Shown piece by piece: positions 54,116 to 63,900 of a stretch of 64,000 nt of DNA. The translations under genes were made by a program, and so were the position numbers. Position 1 is the stretch's first letter, and each line of letters begins with the position of its first letter. Location of the stretch: assembly GCF_000685395.1 (NCBI RefSeq), contig NZ_AVSQ01000013.1:80651-144650 (forward strand). Direction: 5' to 3'. Under the pieces are notes generated by a model. It searched no databases. It was given only the letters and a program-made list of their open reading frames with translations, and was not told the origin of the DNA. The DNA comes from Candidatus Nitrosotenuis chungbukensis. Lineage in GTDB: Archaea > Thermoproteota > Nitrososphaeria > Nitrososphaerales > Nitrosopumilaceae.

Positions 54116-55579
54116 ATGAAGGCAAGCCTTTTAGTTGCCATATTTGCAATTTCGTTAATAACCGTCGGATTTTCAAGCGCCTATGCGCAGTTCCAAGCTG
54201 GCGGAATCGACATGCCGGGAAGTTGGTATGTAGGTGAGGGCCTAAAGAAAGGAGACCGATTTAGCTATTCCATGTGTCATATTGACTACAAGGACTGCGC
54301 ACCATTCCAAATGGACTTTTGGTTCAAAGGCGACCACCAATTGGGCAGCGAAATCCAATGGGAAGTAGTAACAGTAGTACGCGATGGCAACAAAATAATC
54401 AAAGGAACAATGTACCTTGGTAAGGTTGGAGCAGAACCAACAAGCAGTACTGATGCAATTGCTCCGTTTTCTCGTGCATTCAAATCCTCTCTTGTCTGGC
54501 TGTCTGCATACGCGACCGGAGAGACTGCCTCTGGTGGCAAGGGGCCAAAACAATTCAATGCACCATCTTGGGGAAGAATTGGAAACATTGGAGGGGAGCA
54601 AATCATTCCGACATCAAAAGAAACAATCGCAGTCCCAGAGGGAACATTTGATACTGCACTAATCACATGGAAGACTGGCGGAAAGTACAGCCGAGTGTGG
54701 GTTCTAGACGACTTTCCATTCCCAATTAAGGCAGACACATACGCGCATGTTTCATCAGGAATTCCTCCACAAGAATATCAATTTCAATTATTAGACTATC
54801 AGGCAAATGTCTCAAAGGATCCGTTTGCAAACATCAAGGCGACTCCAGACGCGCAAGCAGGACTGGACTGTCCAAAGAACTATGATCTCGTGGCGTCAAA
54901 CCAGAACACCAACACAAACACTATGATAATTAACGCAAACTACGGTCCACCCCATCCAAAGGCTGGATGTGACCTTGAATGGATAATCAACTTCAAAAGA
55001 TCAGTAAATCAAGAAGAGTTTGAAAACGAAATACATTACGATATTGCAGTAGTTGATCCGTCAAAGCCCGGACTTGAAATAATACGTTCAGTGGCACAGG
55101 ACGAAGGGCGTGACTTTTTGTTCACAACATCGGGCCAAGTACGACGCACAACTCCCGTTAATGAATATGGGCCATCCACATACGCTATCATAGTGTATGG
55201 AACCGGTCCTGAAACAACCGACCCTGATCCTGCAAAACTTGGCTGGGTGCTCATCAACATTGACATACAAAAGGGAACCGCACCAACCCCGACTCCACCA
55301 ACTACAATTACAATCCCTACTTGGATCAAAAACAACGCCAAGTGGTGGGCAGACGGCACGATAGGCGACTCTGACTTTGTATCTGGAATCCAGTATCTGA
55401 TAAACCAAAAGATAATCAAAATCCCGTCAACTACTCCTGGCTCTGGAACAGGCTCTAATGTGATTCCGTCCTGGATCAAAAACAACGCCAAGTGGTGGGC
55501 AGACGGCACGATAGGCGACTCTGACTTTGTATCTGGAATCCAGTATCTGATTCAGCAGGGCATAATCAAGCTAAAATAA
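54116..55579 (+). CDS. Secreted protein with two C-terminal WIKNNAKWWADGTIGDSDF repeats
   Basis: Residues 1-24 are a signal peptide (LLVAIFAISLITVGFSSAYA|QF). The central ~350 residues are an all-beta-looking exported region of unknown type (VGEGLKKGDRFSYSMCHIDY; IPTSKETIAVPEGTFDTALI). After a Thr/Pro linker come two nearly identical 37-residue repeats (WIKNNAKWWADGTIGDSDFV); I recall this repeat from many Nitrososphaerota surface proteins, possibly as a cell-surface attachment or interaction module. A GTTTAACT element ~27 bases upstream supports ATG 54116. Confidence 0.85.
   Translation: MKASLLVAIFAISLITVGFSSAYAQFQAGGIDMPGSWYVGEGLKKGDRFSYSMCHIDYKDCAPFQMDFWFKGDHQLGSEIQWEVVTVVRDGNKIIKGTMYLGKVGAEPTSSTDAIAPFSRAFKSSLVWLSAYATGETASGGKGPKQFNAPSWGRIGNIGGEQIIPTSKETIAVPEGTFDTALITWKTGGKYSRVWVLDDFPFPIKADTYAHVSSGIPPQEYQFQLLDYQANVSKDPFANIKATPDAQAGLDCPKNYDLVASNQNTNTNTMIINANYGPPHPKAGCDLEWIINFKRSVNQEEFENEIHYDIAVVDPSKPGLEIIRSVAQDEGRDFLFTTSGQVRRTTPVNEYGPSTYAIIVYGTGPETTDPDPAKLGWVLINIDIQKGTAPTPTPPTTITIPTWIKNNAKWWADGTIGDSDFVSGIQYLINQKIIKIPSTTPGSGTGSNVIPSWIKNNAKWWADGTIGDSDFVSGIQYLIQQGIIKLK
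55322..55401 (+). repeat. 80-bp perfect direct repeat, copy 1
   Basis: Identical over 80 bases to 55472-55551, offset exactly 150 bases. Encodes the first surface-protein repeat unit. Identity at third codon positions points to recent duplication or gene conversion. Confidence 0.95.
55472..55551 (+). repeat. 80-bp perfect direct repeat, copy 2
   Basis: Second copy of the repeat at 55322-55401; it encodes the C-terminal unit just before the end of the gene. Confidence 0.95.
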
Positions 55580-55591
55580 TTTTGTGAAATC

Positions 55592-56254
55592 TTGGTCAAA
55601 AAAATACTGTTTATTCCATTAGGTGTGATGCTTGGCGCAGCAGCACTCGGCCTTGCATTTCCACTGCTGACCGGACTTCCGGGATCTGAGCAAAACATAA
55701 TCCCGCGATTTGCAAACAAATGGCACTTGGGTGATGGTTCTGAAAACAATCCTACTTTACAGTATGTGGTAAAATATCACGACATGGAGTTTTTGGCAGA
55801 GATTCGGTTCCTAGACAAGACTCTGCATACGCAGGACATTGTAGTCGTAATTGACGATAAAAAAACAGGACAACACGTGGAGGACGAGATGCAAATAGGC
55901 GACGCATTTGTCTTCACCGACATTTCTGACGAGATCAAGCCGTACGTTCACGCGCTTGACGCAACGGTGTTCTCCGTTAGGGATACGATAGTTGAGGAAA
56001 GGTATCTCGTTGTCGGCGCAGAATGGGGTACCGTATTTGTTGGCAAGTTTACTCCAAAGCTAAAGCTGATCGGATACCAGGACATGGAATTTGAATTTGG
56101 AACTCTGAAAACCTTTACCATATCATACGGGATAAACGACATTGAGAACAAGTTCTGGATTGCAGATAACGTCCCGCTCCCGGTAAAGGCAGAGTATTAT
56201 TCGCTTGATGGAACTATCGACTATACCTACGAGCTGGTAAAACTAGAATCCTGA
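55592..56254 (+). CDS. Membrane-anchored or secreted protein, 220 residues
   Basis: Unknown function. TTG 55592 gives an N-terminal hydrophobic segment (KKILFIPLGVMLGAAALGLA) acting as signal or anchor, then a beta-rich exported domain (EIRFLDKTLHTQDIVVVIDD; FWIADNVPLPVKAEYYSLDG). The latter segment resembles VWVLDDFPFPIKADTYAHVS in the upstream secreted protein, so the two genes may share a domain type. Only 12 bases separate them, so they are likely cotranscribed. The end overlaps the convergent gene. Confidence 0.75.
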   Translation: MVKKILFIPLGVMLGAAALGLAFPLLTGLPGSEQNIIPRFANKWHLGDGSENNPTLQYVVKYHDMEFLAEIRFLDKTLHTQDIVVVIDDKKTGQHVEDEMQIGDAFVFTDISDEIKPYVHALDATVFSVRDTIVEERYLVVGAEWGTVFVGKFTPKLKLIGYQDMEFEFGTLKTFTISYGINDIENKFWIADNVPLPVKAEYYSLDGTIDYTYELVKLES

Positions 56255-56721
56255 CCCATCTGGTACACGTTAATCAAAAGCCAGTTGCAGTATGACGTAA
56301 CCTTTTCATCAAACTTGCACCAGATGTGAATCGAGTGTGGCAGTATGTCTATTCTGCCGCCATCTGGAAACACCTTGACTCCTTCCTTTCCCTCGTACAT
56401 GTATGCGTCGTCTATCTGGACGTTGCCAAAAATTTCTCTTGCCTTGTCTTTTATGATGCTGCGCTGGATTGGGAAGTTTTTTTTCTGCCTGTCTATTATG
56501 ATGGAGAGATCCTGCATCCCGTACGAGTCAAAATCCTCGATTTTTCCCCTCTGTGGGAAATTCACAATTAGCTGAATCTTGTATTTCCTGCCGACTGCAA
56601 ATCCTATTTCGGTTATTTTCGTGTATGCCATTGCTGGGTTTTTCTTGAGCAGGATTCTGATCTGGGGAAGATTTGATTTTAGCTGAGCTTGAAGATCACT
56701 TGTTATTTCTGAGAATATCAT
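56227..56721 (-). CDS. Hypothetical protein, 164 residues
   Basis: Not recognised. Soluble alpha/beta protein: SEITSDLQAQLKSNLPQIRI, KYKIQLIVNFPQRGKIEDFD, IDILPHSIHIWCKFDEKVTS. No signal peptide. ATG start. Overlaps the preceding convergent gene by 28 bases and is divergent from the next gene. No functional clue. Confidence 0.68.
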   Translation of the reverse strand: MIFSEITSDLQAQLKSNLPQIRILLKKNPAMAYTKITEIGFAVGRKYKIQLIVNFPQRGKIEDFDSYGMQDLSIIIDRQKKNFPIQRSIIKDKAREIFGNVQIDDAYMYEGKEGVKVFPDGGRIDILPHSIHIWCKFDEKVTSYCNWLLINVYQMGQDSSFTSS

Positions 56722-56778
56722 GAAAACCGTTCCTGCCTTGCCATATTATTGATTTTTGCTTGGGATTGCTTTTTACAT

Positions 56779-57444
56779 ATGGCGTATGATATGGGATTAA
56801 TGGCAATGCCGATGGACTATGACGGGATGCGCTCAGACGACAGCTCCGAGCGTGCAAACAGCGTAGACGACTACAAGGTAACCTGCATTAGATTCATCGA
56901 AGACATATCGCATGACTATCTTGCATGGGTTGACTACTACAAGCTGCCTCCCGAAGAGGACAAAAAAAGAAGGGACAGAATAGCCGCAGTAATAGAAAAA
57001 ACAAATGAGTGGATTGCCAAGGTTGCACAAACAATCAAGGGAGTCGATGTTGCGATGAATGACGGCATCCAAAAGATGGCAGAATCCACCGCGGGCCAAC
57101 CATTCCAGATTGGCGTGTTTGTAAACAAGCAGTCAGGATACACTCAGTCAAAGCCTGGAATAATTGATATCAATGTAAAGGCGGCGGGGAGAGACGGAAA
57201 GAAAACAAGGATAATTGAGCACTACAAGGGACAAAATTTTAGAATCGAGTCAACCGCAAAGGTCTTCATCGATGAGACAAACATTCCAGTAGGAGACTTT
57301 GATCTGATGGACATACATCTAAAGCTTGACGCAACGCAAGCGCAGCAGCGTGACTTGATTTCGTTTACTGTTACGGTTGCAGAGATAGCAGACGGCTATG
57401 AGTCGGACAAACGCGGTGTCAGTACTATAATCCACATCATCTGA
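56779..57444 (+). CDS. Hypothetical protein, 221 residues
   Basis: Not recognised. The N terminus is Met/Asp rich (MAYDMGLMAMPMDYDGMRSD), followed by a helical region (KKRRDRIAAVIEKTNEWIAK) and a beta-rich second half (KTRIIEHYKGQNFRIESTAK; ISFTVTVAEIADGYE). ATG 56779 is ~33 bases after CATATTATT; the upstream TTG 56749 would include a hydrophobic start without a clear signal peptide. It abuts the stop of the convergent PEBP gene with no gap. Confidence 0.68.
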   Translation: MAYDMGLMAMPMDYDGMRSDDSSERANSVDDYKVTCIRFIEDISHDYLAWVDYYKLPPEEDKKRRDRIAAVIEKTNEWIAKVAQTIKGVDVAMNDGIQKMAESTAGQPFQIGVFVNKQSGYTQSKPGIIDINVKAAGRDGKKTRIIEHYKGQNFRIESTAKVFIDETNIPVGDFDLMDIHLKLDATQAQQRDLISFTVTVAEIADGYESDKRGVSTIIHII

Positions 57445-57993
57445 TCATCTTGAATACTTGCCAGTTAGCACAGCCGTCTGTATTATGTGATTTTGAATTG
57501 TTGACAAGAGTTCTTGCTTTGTTGATTTGGTGGAAATATCAACTGGAAAATCAAGCGCATATATCTTGAAAACATATCTGTGCACCCCGGAAGGCGGACA
57601 CGGCCCAAAATAGCCCGGCTTGCCTATTCCTGACACGCCTTCAATGAATCCTTTTTTCTCACCCTCTCCAATCTGAGTCTTTTTTGGAGACATGCCCCAG
57701 ACTACCCAATGAGTAAACGTTCCACCCGGTGCGTCAGGATCATCCAGTATCAATGCCAAGCTTTTTGCATTTTTTGGAACGTTTGAAATTTTCAGAGGCG
57801 GAGACACATTTGTACCACTGCATGTGTATTTTTTTGGAATCTTACCATTGTTTTCAAACACACTTGATATTTTCATTGTTTTTGTAGAGACACTTGACTT
57901 TGCAGGATGTTTGTCGTCTTGTGCAAAAGCAGGGTTTTGTGTGCCAATGTAAAACAATATGGAAAACGCAACAAGAAAAACAAGTATTTTCAT
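57445..57993 (-). CDS. Secreted PEBP / YbhB-YbcL family protein
   Basis: Phosphatidylethanolamine-binding-protein-like (Raf-kinase-inhibitor-type) fold. Signal peptide at residues 1-24 (VFLVAFSILFYIGTQNPAFA|QD). Family motifs: KYTCSGTNVSPPLKIS, SLALILDDPDAPGGTFTHWVVWG, GYFGPCPPSGVHRYVFKIYAL. Exported YbhB proteins have no settled function; inhibitor or ligand-binding roles are suggested. ATG start; 182 residues. Confidence 0.92.
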   Translation of the reverse strand: MKILVFLVAFSILFYIGTQNPAFAQDDKHPAKSSVSTKTMKISSVFENNGKIPKKYTCSGTNVSPPLKISNVPKNAKSLALILDDPDAPGGTFTHWVVWGMSPKKTQIGEGEKKGFIEGVSGIGKPGYFGPCPPSGVHRYVFKIYALDFPVDISTKSTKQELLSTIQNHIIQTAVLTGKYSR

Positions 57994-58027
57994 AATGATT
58001 ATTCCATGAAATAACTAAAGAAGTTTT

Positions 58028-58339
58028 TTATTCCAGCATTACCTGCAAGACGATTCTGACTTCCTGGGACCTTTGCTCTCCTGGATACTTTAACTCTGAA
58101 ATTTTTTTTGCAAGTGACTCGTCATTCACAAGCGAGGCTGTTCCATCTCGTATGATGCCATCAAAGCCCACCTTTACCTTGGGATTTGCCAAGGCGTTCT
58201 TTAGCCAGTCTGATTCAGAGTTTCTGCGAGAAAAGTACATCATTCCATTGTATGACACTGCCCGAAGCTGCACTGTGTGCTCCGCGCCTGTTTTCCTGCC
58301 GTACGTGGTAAGAGTTGCTCTTGATGCCTGATTTTTCAC
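58028..58339 (-). CDS. DUF385/F420-dependent nitroreductase-like (flavin reductase fold) protein
   Basis: TLTTYGRKTGAEHTVQLRAV, a SRRNSESDWLKNALANPKVKV block and a C-terminal helix match the deazaflavin-dependent nitroreductase (DDN/DUF385) pattern, in which F420H2 is the cofactor. GTG 58339 is exactly ~26 bases after an ATTAAATTA TATA element and gives 103 residues; a longer frame to 58537 would run through the promoter and into the divergent PRC-barrel gene, so it is rejected. The link to F420 is supported by cofE in the same window. Confidence 0.75.
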   Translation of the reverse strand: MKNQASRATLTTYGRKTGAEHTVQLRAVSYNGMMYFSRRNSESDWLKNALANPKVKVGFDGIIRDGTASLVNDESLAKKISELKYPGEQRSQEVRIVLQVMLE

Positions 58340-58360
58340 AGGAACGTATCCAAAGTCAAA

Positions 58361-58370
58361 TAATTTAATC
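58361..58370 (-). promoter_or_regulatory. TATA box for the DUF385-like gene
   Basis: On the minus strand the element is GATTAAATTA, centred ~26 bases from GTG 58339; it decides the start of that gene. Confidence 0.6.
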
Positions 58371-58427
58371 TCATTGATTGAAAATTGTAATTTTTGATGC
58401 CGATAAACCGATCCTGGCAAGATAGTC

Positions 58428-58880
58428 ATGGCAACAATCCTAGAAGGAATGACTGAGAACATCTGCACCGCAGACGAGTTCACAGGAAAAAAAGTAGTTG
58501 ACAGAGAAGGAATCGAGTACGGCAAAGTAAAGCACATTCACATTAACCAAGAAACACTCGCAGTATCGGGAGTCACAATACACCAGGGGTTTAACAAGGA
58601 CTATTACCTGACAAATGACTACATTGACAAGTTTACCGCAGAAACATTGCTGCTCAGCAGGCCGCCAATTAGAACAGGCGTTCATGTGGTTGATATCGAC
58701 GGCCATAAAATTGGCAAGGTAAAGCGACTGGTCAAAAACAATGATACAAACGAACTCCAGTCAATCGAGGTCTCAGACGGAATGCTTCACACAAAAATAA
58801 TCTCAAAGGCCGAAGTCTGGGGAGTCGGAGAAAAAATAATACTAAAACTCACAAAACAACAGTTCAAAGAACTACACTAA
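58428..58880 (+). CDS. PRC-barrel domain protein (two repeats)
   Basis: Two PRC-barrel-like beta repeats: residues ~12-80 (GKKVVDREGIEYGKVKHIHI) and ~85-150 (GVHVVDIDGHKIGKVKRLVK). PRC barrels occur in RimM, photosynthetic reaction-centre H subunits and in small archaeal proteins implicated in cell division and RNA metabolism (for example CdpB-type proteins in other archaea). No other domain. ATG 58428; the promoter region lies within the upstream 60 bases. Confidence 0.82.
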   Translation: MATILEGMTENICTADEFTGKKVVDREGIEYGKVKHIHINQETLAVSGVTIHQGFNKDYYLTNDYIDKFTAETLLLSRPPIRTGVHVVDIDGHKIGKVKRLVKNNDTNELQSIEVSDGMLHTKIISKAEVWGVGEKIILKLTKQQFKELH

Positions 58881-58915
58881 CTCTTTTAATTTTTAAATAA
58901 AATAATGGCTCTCCG

Positions 58916-59038
58916 TTATTTTGTCTTTGAAATACATGCATTACATGTTGGGATGCCTTCCCTTAGAACAAGTTCTACATTTGATGTGTGGCAAACGTGA
59001 CAAAGACCCCTCATTACTCCAAATGAGTTTTTTTCCAT
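58916..59038 (-). CDS. 40-residue zinc-ribbon microprotein
   Basis: From ATG 59038 the frame reads MEKNSFGVMRGLCHVCHTSN and continues ELVLREGIPTCNACISKTK, ending TAA. The two CxxC pairs ~17 residues apart form a classic treble-clef/zinc-ribbon layout. It occupies most of the otherwise unannotated 58881-59118 interval. Function unknown. Confidence 0.68.
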   Translation of the reverse strand: MEKNSFGVMRGLCHVCHTSNVELVLREGIPTCNACISKTK

Positions 59039-59089
59039 TTTAAATTTTTTTTGCAAAAATTTTTTGAGCAAATTATTGAAGACTTAGCA

Positions 59090-59097
59090 TTTTATAC
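59090..59097 (+). promoter_or_regulatory. TATA box for the ABC transporter operon
   Basis: TTTTATAC is centred ~26 bases before TTG 59119, supporting a leaderless UUG start. Confidence 0.65.
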
Positions 59098-59118
59098 TCT
59101 GCCTGACTGGATGATTCA

Positions 59119-60123
59119 TTGTATTCTATAGAAACCAAATCCCTTACCAAGGTGTATGGTTCGGGACTGACCGCTGTTGATAATATCTCGTTTCAGGTAG
59201 ACGAGGGTGAGATCTTTGGGTTTCTTGGGCCAAACGGGGCTGGAAAAAGCACCACTATTATGATTCTGACAACCCTTCTCAAGCCGAGCTCCGGAAACGC
59301 ATACGTTGCAGGATATGATGTGGTGTCACAGGCAAAAAAGGTGCGAGAAAGCATCGGTTATGTCCAGCAGGATATCACTGTGGACGAATATCTGACTGGG
59401 CGAGAAAACATGATGCTTCAGGCAAGACTGAACCACATTCCGAAAAACCTAATCGAAAACAGGATAACCGAACTGCTTGAGCTAATCGAGCTAAAAGACA
59501 GGCAAGACGAGGCAGTAATCACCTATTCTGGTGGGATGAGAAAGCGACTTGAAATAGCAGGAGGGCTGCTGCATCGACCAAAGGTCTTGTTCTTAGATGA
59601 ACCGACCGTAGGGCTGGACATTCAAACTCGGCAAAAGATCTGGGAGTACATCAAAAAAATCCATAATGAGTTTCACATGTCGATATTTCTCACAACGCAT
59701 TACATGGAAGAGGCAGACCGACTCTGTGACAGAATAGGGATCATGGACTATGGAAAGATTCAGGCAATAGACAAGCCGCAAACAATGAAAAATGCGCTTG
59801 GTAACGAGGTAATTGTATTTTCAATCGACGACCAATCCAAAAAAGACGTGATAATTGACATGCTAAAACAGACCGAGTTTGTAAAAGAGGTGACATCAAA
59901 GGATGATAGGATTACCGTATTCTCATCAAAAGGGGCGGAGGTTGCAACCCTTCTGTTTAACCTGTCTTCAACACTTCATATCCCGATAAAGTCGATCTCA
60001 ATTACTCATCCAAGCTTGGACGATGTGTTTTTGTCGTATACGGGGCGCGAATTGCGAGATGAATCTACAAAAAACTACAATCGAAGAAAAGAATATGCAA
60101 AAATGAAGAGGCTAAGGCAATGA
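59119..60123 (+). CDS. ABC-2-type transporter ATP-binding protein (DrrA-like)
   Basis: Energises export through the downstream permease. Walker A GFLGPNGAGKSTT, Q-loop YVQQD, signature YSGGMRKRLEIAGGL, Walker B VLFLDEPTVGLD and the H-loop TTHYMEEADRL are all present. The C-terminal ~90 residues form the extra DrrA-type domain. TTG start. It overlaps the permease gene by ATGA. Substrate unknown; DrrAB-type systems export lipids, drugs or polysaccharides. Confidence 0.93.
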   Translation: MYSIETKSLTKVYGSGLTAVDNISFQVDEGEIFGFLGPNGAGKSTTIMILTTLLKPSSGNAYVAGYDVVSQAKKVRESIGYVQQDITVDEYLTGRENMMLQARLNHIPKNLIENRITELLELIELKDRQDEAVITYSGGMRKRLEIAGGLLHRPKVLFLDEPTVGLDIQTRQKIWEYIKKIHNEFHMSIFLTTHYMEEADRLCDRIGIMDYGKIQAIDKPQTMKNALGNEVIVFSIDDQSKKDVIIDMLKQTEFVKEVTSKDDRITVFSSKGAEVATLLFNLSSTLHIPIKSISITHPSLDDVFLSYTGRELRDESTKNYNRRKEYAKMKRLRQ

Positions 60124-60896
60124 TCCTATACGATACCTATACAATATTCTGGCGTGAGCTAAAGAGGTATAGAAAATCCCGGAGCGGCGTCCTGATAAGA
60201 CTGATTCAGCCTGCCATCTGGATCATAGTTATAGGAAACACGTTTTCAGGAACACAGCCGCTCATCAAATCTGTCGGGTTTGACGGAACGTACATCGAGT
60301 TCATGGCACCTGGCGTGATAATTCTTACCGCCATTTTTACTTCTATATTTGGAGGAGTCAACACATTGTGGGACAGACGATACGGGTTCATGAACAAGGC
60401 TCTGACTTCGCCAATATCTAGATCATCTATAGCATTAGGAAAGATGCTTGCAATATCACTAATTGCTGCACTTCAGGCAAGCCTCATAATTGGAATCGCG
60501 CTTGCAATCGGGGTCACATTTCCTAATTTCTGGATAATTGCGCCAATAATGGGGATAGTAATTTTGTTTTCGCTTGGGTTTTCAGGAATATCTGTAATCG
60601 TTGCAGCCACTGCAAAATCCCAGGAGACATTCTGGGGCGTGATTAATTTTCTTGGCATGCCGCTTTTCATGCTTAGCCCTGCACTTTTTCCACTTGAGCT
60701 TTTGCCCGACTGGCTTGCTACTATAGCAAGACTAAATCCAGTTACGTACACGGTCCTGCTTGTGAGGGAGATGATGACTGGCGTCACCGAGGGCGTATCC
60801 GCCGCGCTTAGCCTTGGAGTGATTGGAATCTTTGTCCTGTCGATGATTGGCTTGGCAAGCTATGTCTTTACGCGCGAGGTCAACAAGCCGTTTTAA
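60120..60896 (+). CDS. ABC-2-type transporter permease (DrrB-like)
   Basis: Six predicted spans in 258 residues: LIQPAIWIIVIGNTF, FMAPGVIILTAIFTSIFGG, LAISLIAALQASLIIGIALAIG, IIAPIMGIVILFSLGFSGISV, NFLGMPLFMLSPALFPLELLP and SLGVIGIFVLSMIGLASYVF. The PGV..L..F ABC-2 signature is present. Cotranslated with the ATPase; a 75-base gap separates it from the surface-protein gene, which could be a functional neighbour. Confidence 0.91.
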   Translation: MILYDTYTIFWRELKRYRKSRSGVLIRLIQPAIWIIVIGNTFSGTQPLIKSVGFDGTYIEFMAPGVIILTAIFTSIFGGVNTLWDRRYGFMNKALTSPISRSSIALGKMLAISLIAALQASLIIGIALAIGVTFPNFWIIAPIMGIVILFSLGFSGISVIVAATAKSQETFWGVINFLGMPLFMLSPALFPLELLPDWLATIARLNPVTYTVLLVREMMTGVTEGVSAALSLGVIGIFVLSMIGLASYVFTREVNKPF

Positions 60897-60971
60897 TTGC
60901 CAAAAATTTGACTAAAACTGCAAGAATTTCTTACTTGGGAGATCTTTTGCAAAAGCCGCAAAACAGCCTTG

Positions 60972-63900
60972 ATGCATCACAAAGTAGCCATTCTAGCGGC
61001 GTTTTTTGTTATTTTTGCAGGTTTGATTTATCAGCCTGTCTTGGCGGCGGGAAATTACCCGTTTGTAAGCACCTGGGGCAAGCAAGGCCTGACAACTAGC
61101 GGCGCCTTTACGTTTCCACAGTATGCGGCAGTGGATGAGACAGGAAACGTCTACGTGACTGATCTTGGAAACTCACGCGTCCAGAAATTTGACAATAATG
61201 GCTCGTACCTCCATTCTTGGGGCTCAATGGGGTCAGGATCAAAAGAATTTCATTCCATTGCTGGAATTGCAGTGAAAAACAATTATGTCTATGTGGTGGA
61301 TCATGATCTAAATTCTGTTAAAAAATTTGACATTTCTGGAAACTTTATCAAATCTTGGAATTCTGGAGGAACCGATGCTACAAAGCTTAAACTTCCAAAC
61401 GATATCGCAGTATCAAAGGATAACTCTGTGTATGTTGTGGATACTGGAAACTCACGAGTATTAAAATTTGACTCTGATGGCAAGTTCTTGCTAACCATAG
61501 GATCAAGTGGCACGGGTGACGGAAAGTTCCTTACCCCGCTTGGAATAGCAATCGATGGATCAGGAAACGTCTACGTGTCTGACTCTGGAAACAACAAGAT
61601 AGATAAATTCACATCAGATGGCGCATTTGTCAAAAAATTCACTGCCTCTTCTGGCGGAATTAAAATATCTCCTGATGGGCTGGCAATAGACGCTTCTGGA
61701 AATATCATAGTTGCCGATACTCCAAACAATAGAGTAGTCGTGCTGGATTCTGACGGGAAGACTGTGACTACCTTTGGAAAAACCGGCACCGGAAACTCTC
61801 AATTTAAAATGGTAAAAGATGTCACACTGGATTCTGATGGCGACTTGTTTGTGGTGGACTCTAGCAACCACCGAATACAAAAGTTTGGTTCTGCAGATCC
61901 TATTGTGAATGACACTGTTCAGACCACACAAACACAAACCACACAGACCACACAAACACAAGCCGTAAAACAAATCGTAGGCGATACCAAAAAGCCCACT
62001 ATCAATCCACCAAAGGACATCTTTGTGGAGGCAACAGGGGGACTGACTCCCGTATCGCTAGGAAAGGCCGCGGCAAATGACGAAAGCGGAATTAAATCGC
62101 TCACAAACAACGCTCCGTTAGAATTCCCGCTTGGTATTACTACAGTAATTTGGACTGCGATTGATGGTTCTGGAAACATGGGGATGGCTACTCAGACTGT
62201 CACCGTTGGTGATTCTACACCTCCTGTGATTAATGCCCTACCTGATATAGTATCTGAAGCGCAAGGTGCGCAAAACCCAGTAGATCTTGGCAATCCTACG
62301 GTAACTGATTCCGTAGGAGTGATGAGCATAACAAACGACGCCCCCGAATCGTTTCCGCTAGGTGAGACGATAGTTACGTGGACTGCGATAGACGTTGCAA
62401 AAAACGAGGCAACTGCAACCCAGTTGGTTACGATAACTGATACCAAGGCGCCAAAAATCAAAGCGCCAGCTGCAATAACTGCAGAAGCATCAAGCTTTGA
62501 TCAAACCCAGGTAAATCTGGGAGAGCCTGCAGTCACTGACAATAGCGAAATTTCATCAATCACAAACGACGCCCCTGAATTTTTCCATCTAGGTGAGACA
62601 ATAGTTACGTGGACTGCAGCAGACATTGCAGGAAACGTGGCGACTTCTACTCAAAAGGTTACCATAATTGACACCTCTGCGCCAATAATTGCTCCACTAA
62701 GTGACATCACTGTAGAGGCAGTATCAGCATTAACCCCTGTCGACCTTGTTCTACCAAATGCGACTGACGTACAACCGATCACATTTACAAACGATGCACC
62801 GGAGTCATTCCCAATAGGTCAAACAAAAATAACTTGGACTGCAATTGACTCATCTGGAAATAATTCGACTGCAACTCAAACCGTTTCTGTAGTTGACACC
62901 ACTGCACCTGTCCTGACTGTTCCAGAAAATATCATACAAGAGGCGACTGGATCTACTGGAAATATCGTTGTACTAGGCCAGCCTGTGACGCAAGACATTT
63001 CCGAAGTATCATCTGTCACAAACAATGCGCCATCCGATTATCCGTTTGGCAGTACAATAATCACATGGACTGCGACAGACAAATATGGAAATTCTGCATC
63101 TGGAAACCAAAATGTTACAATAATTGATACTACAAAGCCAAGTCTGTCTGCTCCGGCAGATGTCACAGTTGAAGCAACAAGCATAACACAAAATGTTGTT
63201 ACTTTGGGTGAGCCACAGGTCTCTGACCTCGTAGGTGTGGAATCAGTCACAAGCGATTCTCCTGAGTCATTTCCTCTCGGACAGACAACCATCACTTGGA
63301 CTGCGAGGGACACGTCAGGGAATGTAGAAACTGCAACCCAAATAATATCCGTAGTTGACACCGTTGCACCCCAAATCGTTCTGCCTCAAGACATAACACA
63401 GGAGGCAACCGGGCCTACTGGCACCGAAATATCTGTTGGAGAGGCAACTGTAAGCGATGTCATCGGTGTGGACTCTCTTACAAATGACTCGCCAAACGTT
63501 TTCAGTTTAGGATTGACTCAAGTCACATGGACTGCAAAAGACAGTTCAGGAAACATATCTACTGCAGTTCAAAATGTCACCATAACTGACACCACTGCGC
63601 CAACAATCGTTGCCCCGTCTGATATCGCGGCAGAGGCCACATCCGCAACTGATAATACTGTATCATTATTGGCGCCAGAAGTACAGGACATAGTAAGTCA
63701 AGTAACTGTGACAAACGACGCACCGGAGACATTCCCGCTAGGCGAGACCACAGTCACATGGACTGCGATTGACGAGTCTGGAAACATGGCGACCGCTCCT
63801 CAAAAAATTACCATTGTAGATACCACTGCGCCAACCATAACAACCCCGTCTGATATCACACTCGAAGCCACATCAAAATCAGACAATATCGTATTGCTAG

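Noticed and set aside
58340..58537. N-terminal extension of the DUF385-like protein
   Set aside because: It would run across its own TATA box and into the divergent PRC-barrel gene; family similarity begins after GTG 58339.
60908..61099. 63-codon frame starting TTG 60908
   Set aside because: Overlaps the signal peptide of the NHL-HYR protein in another frame and has no family features.
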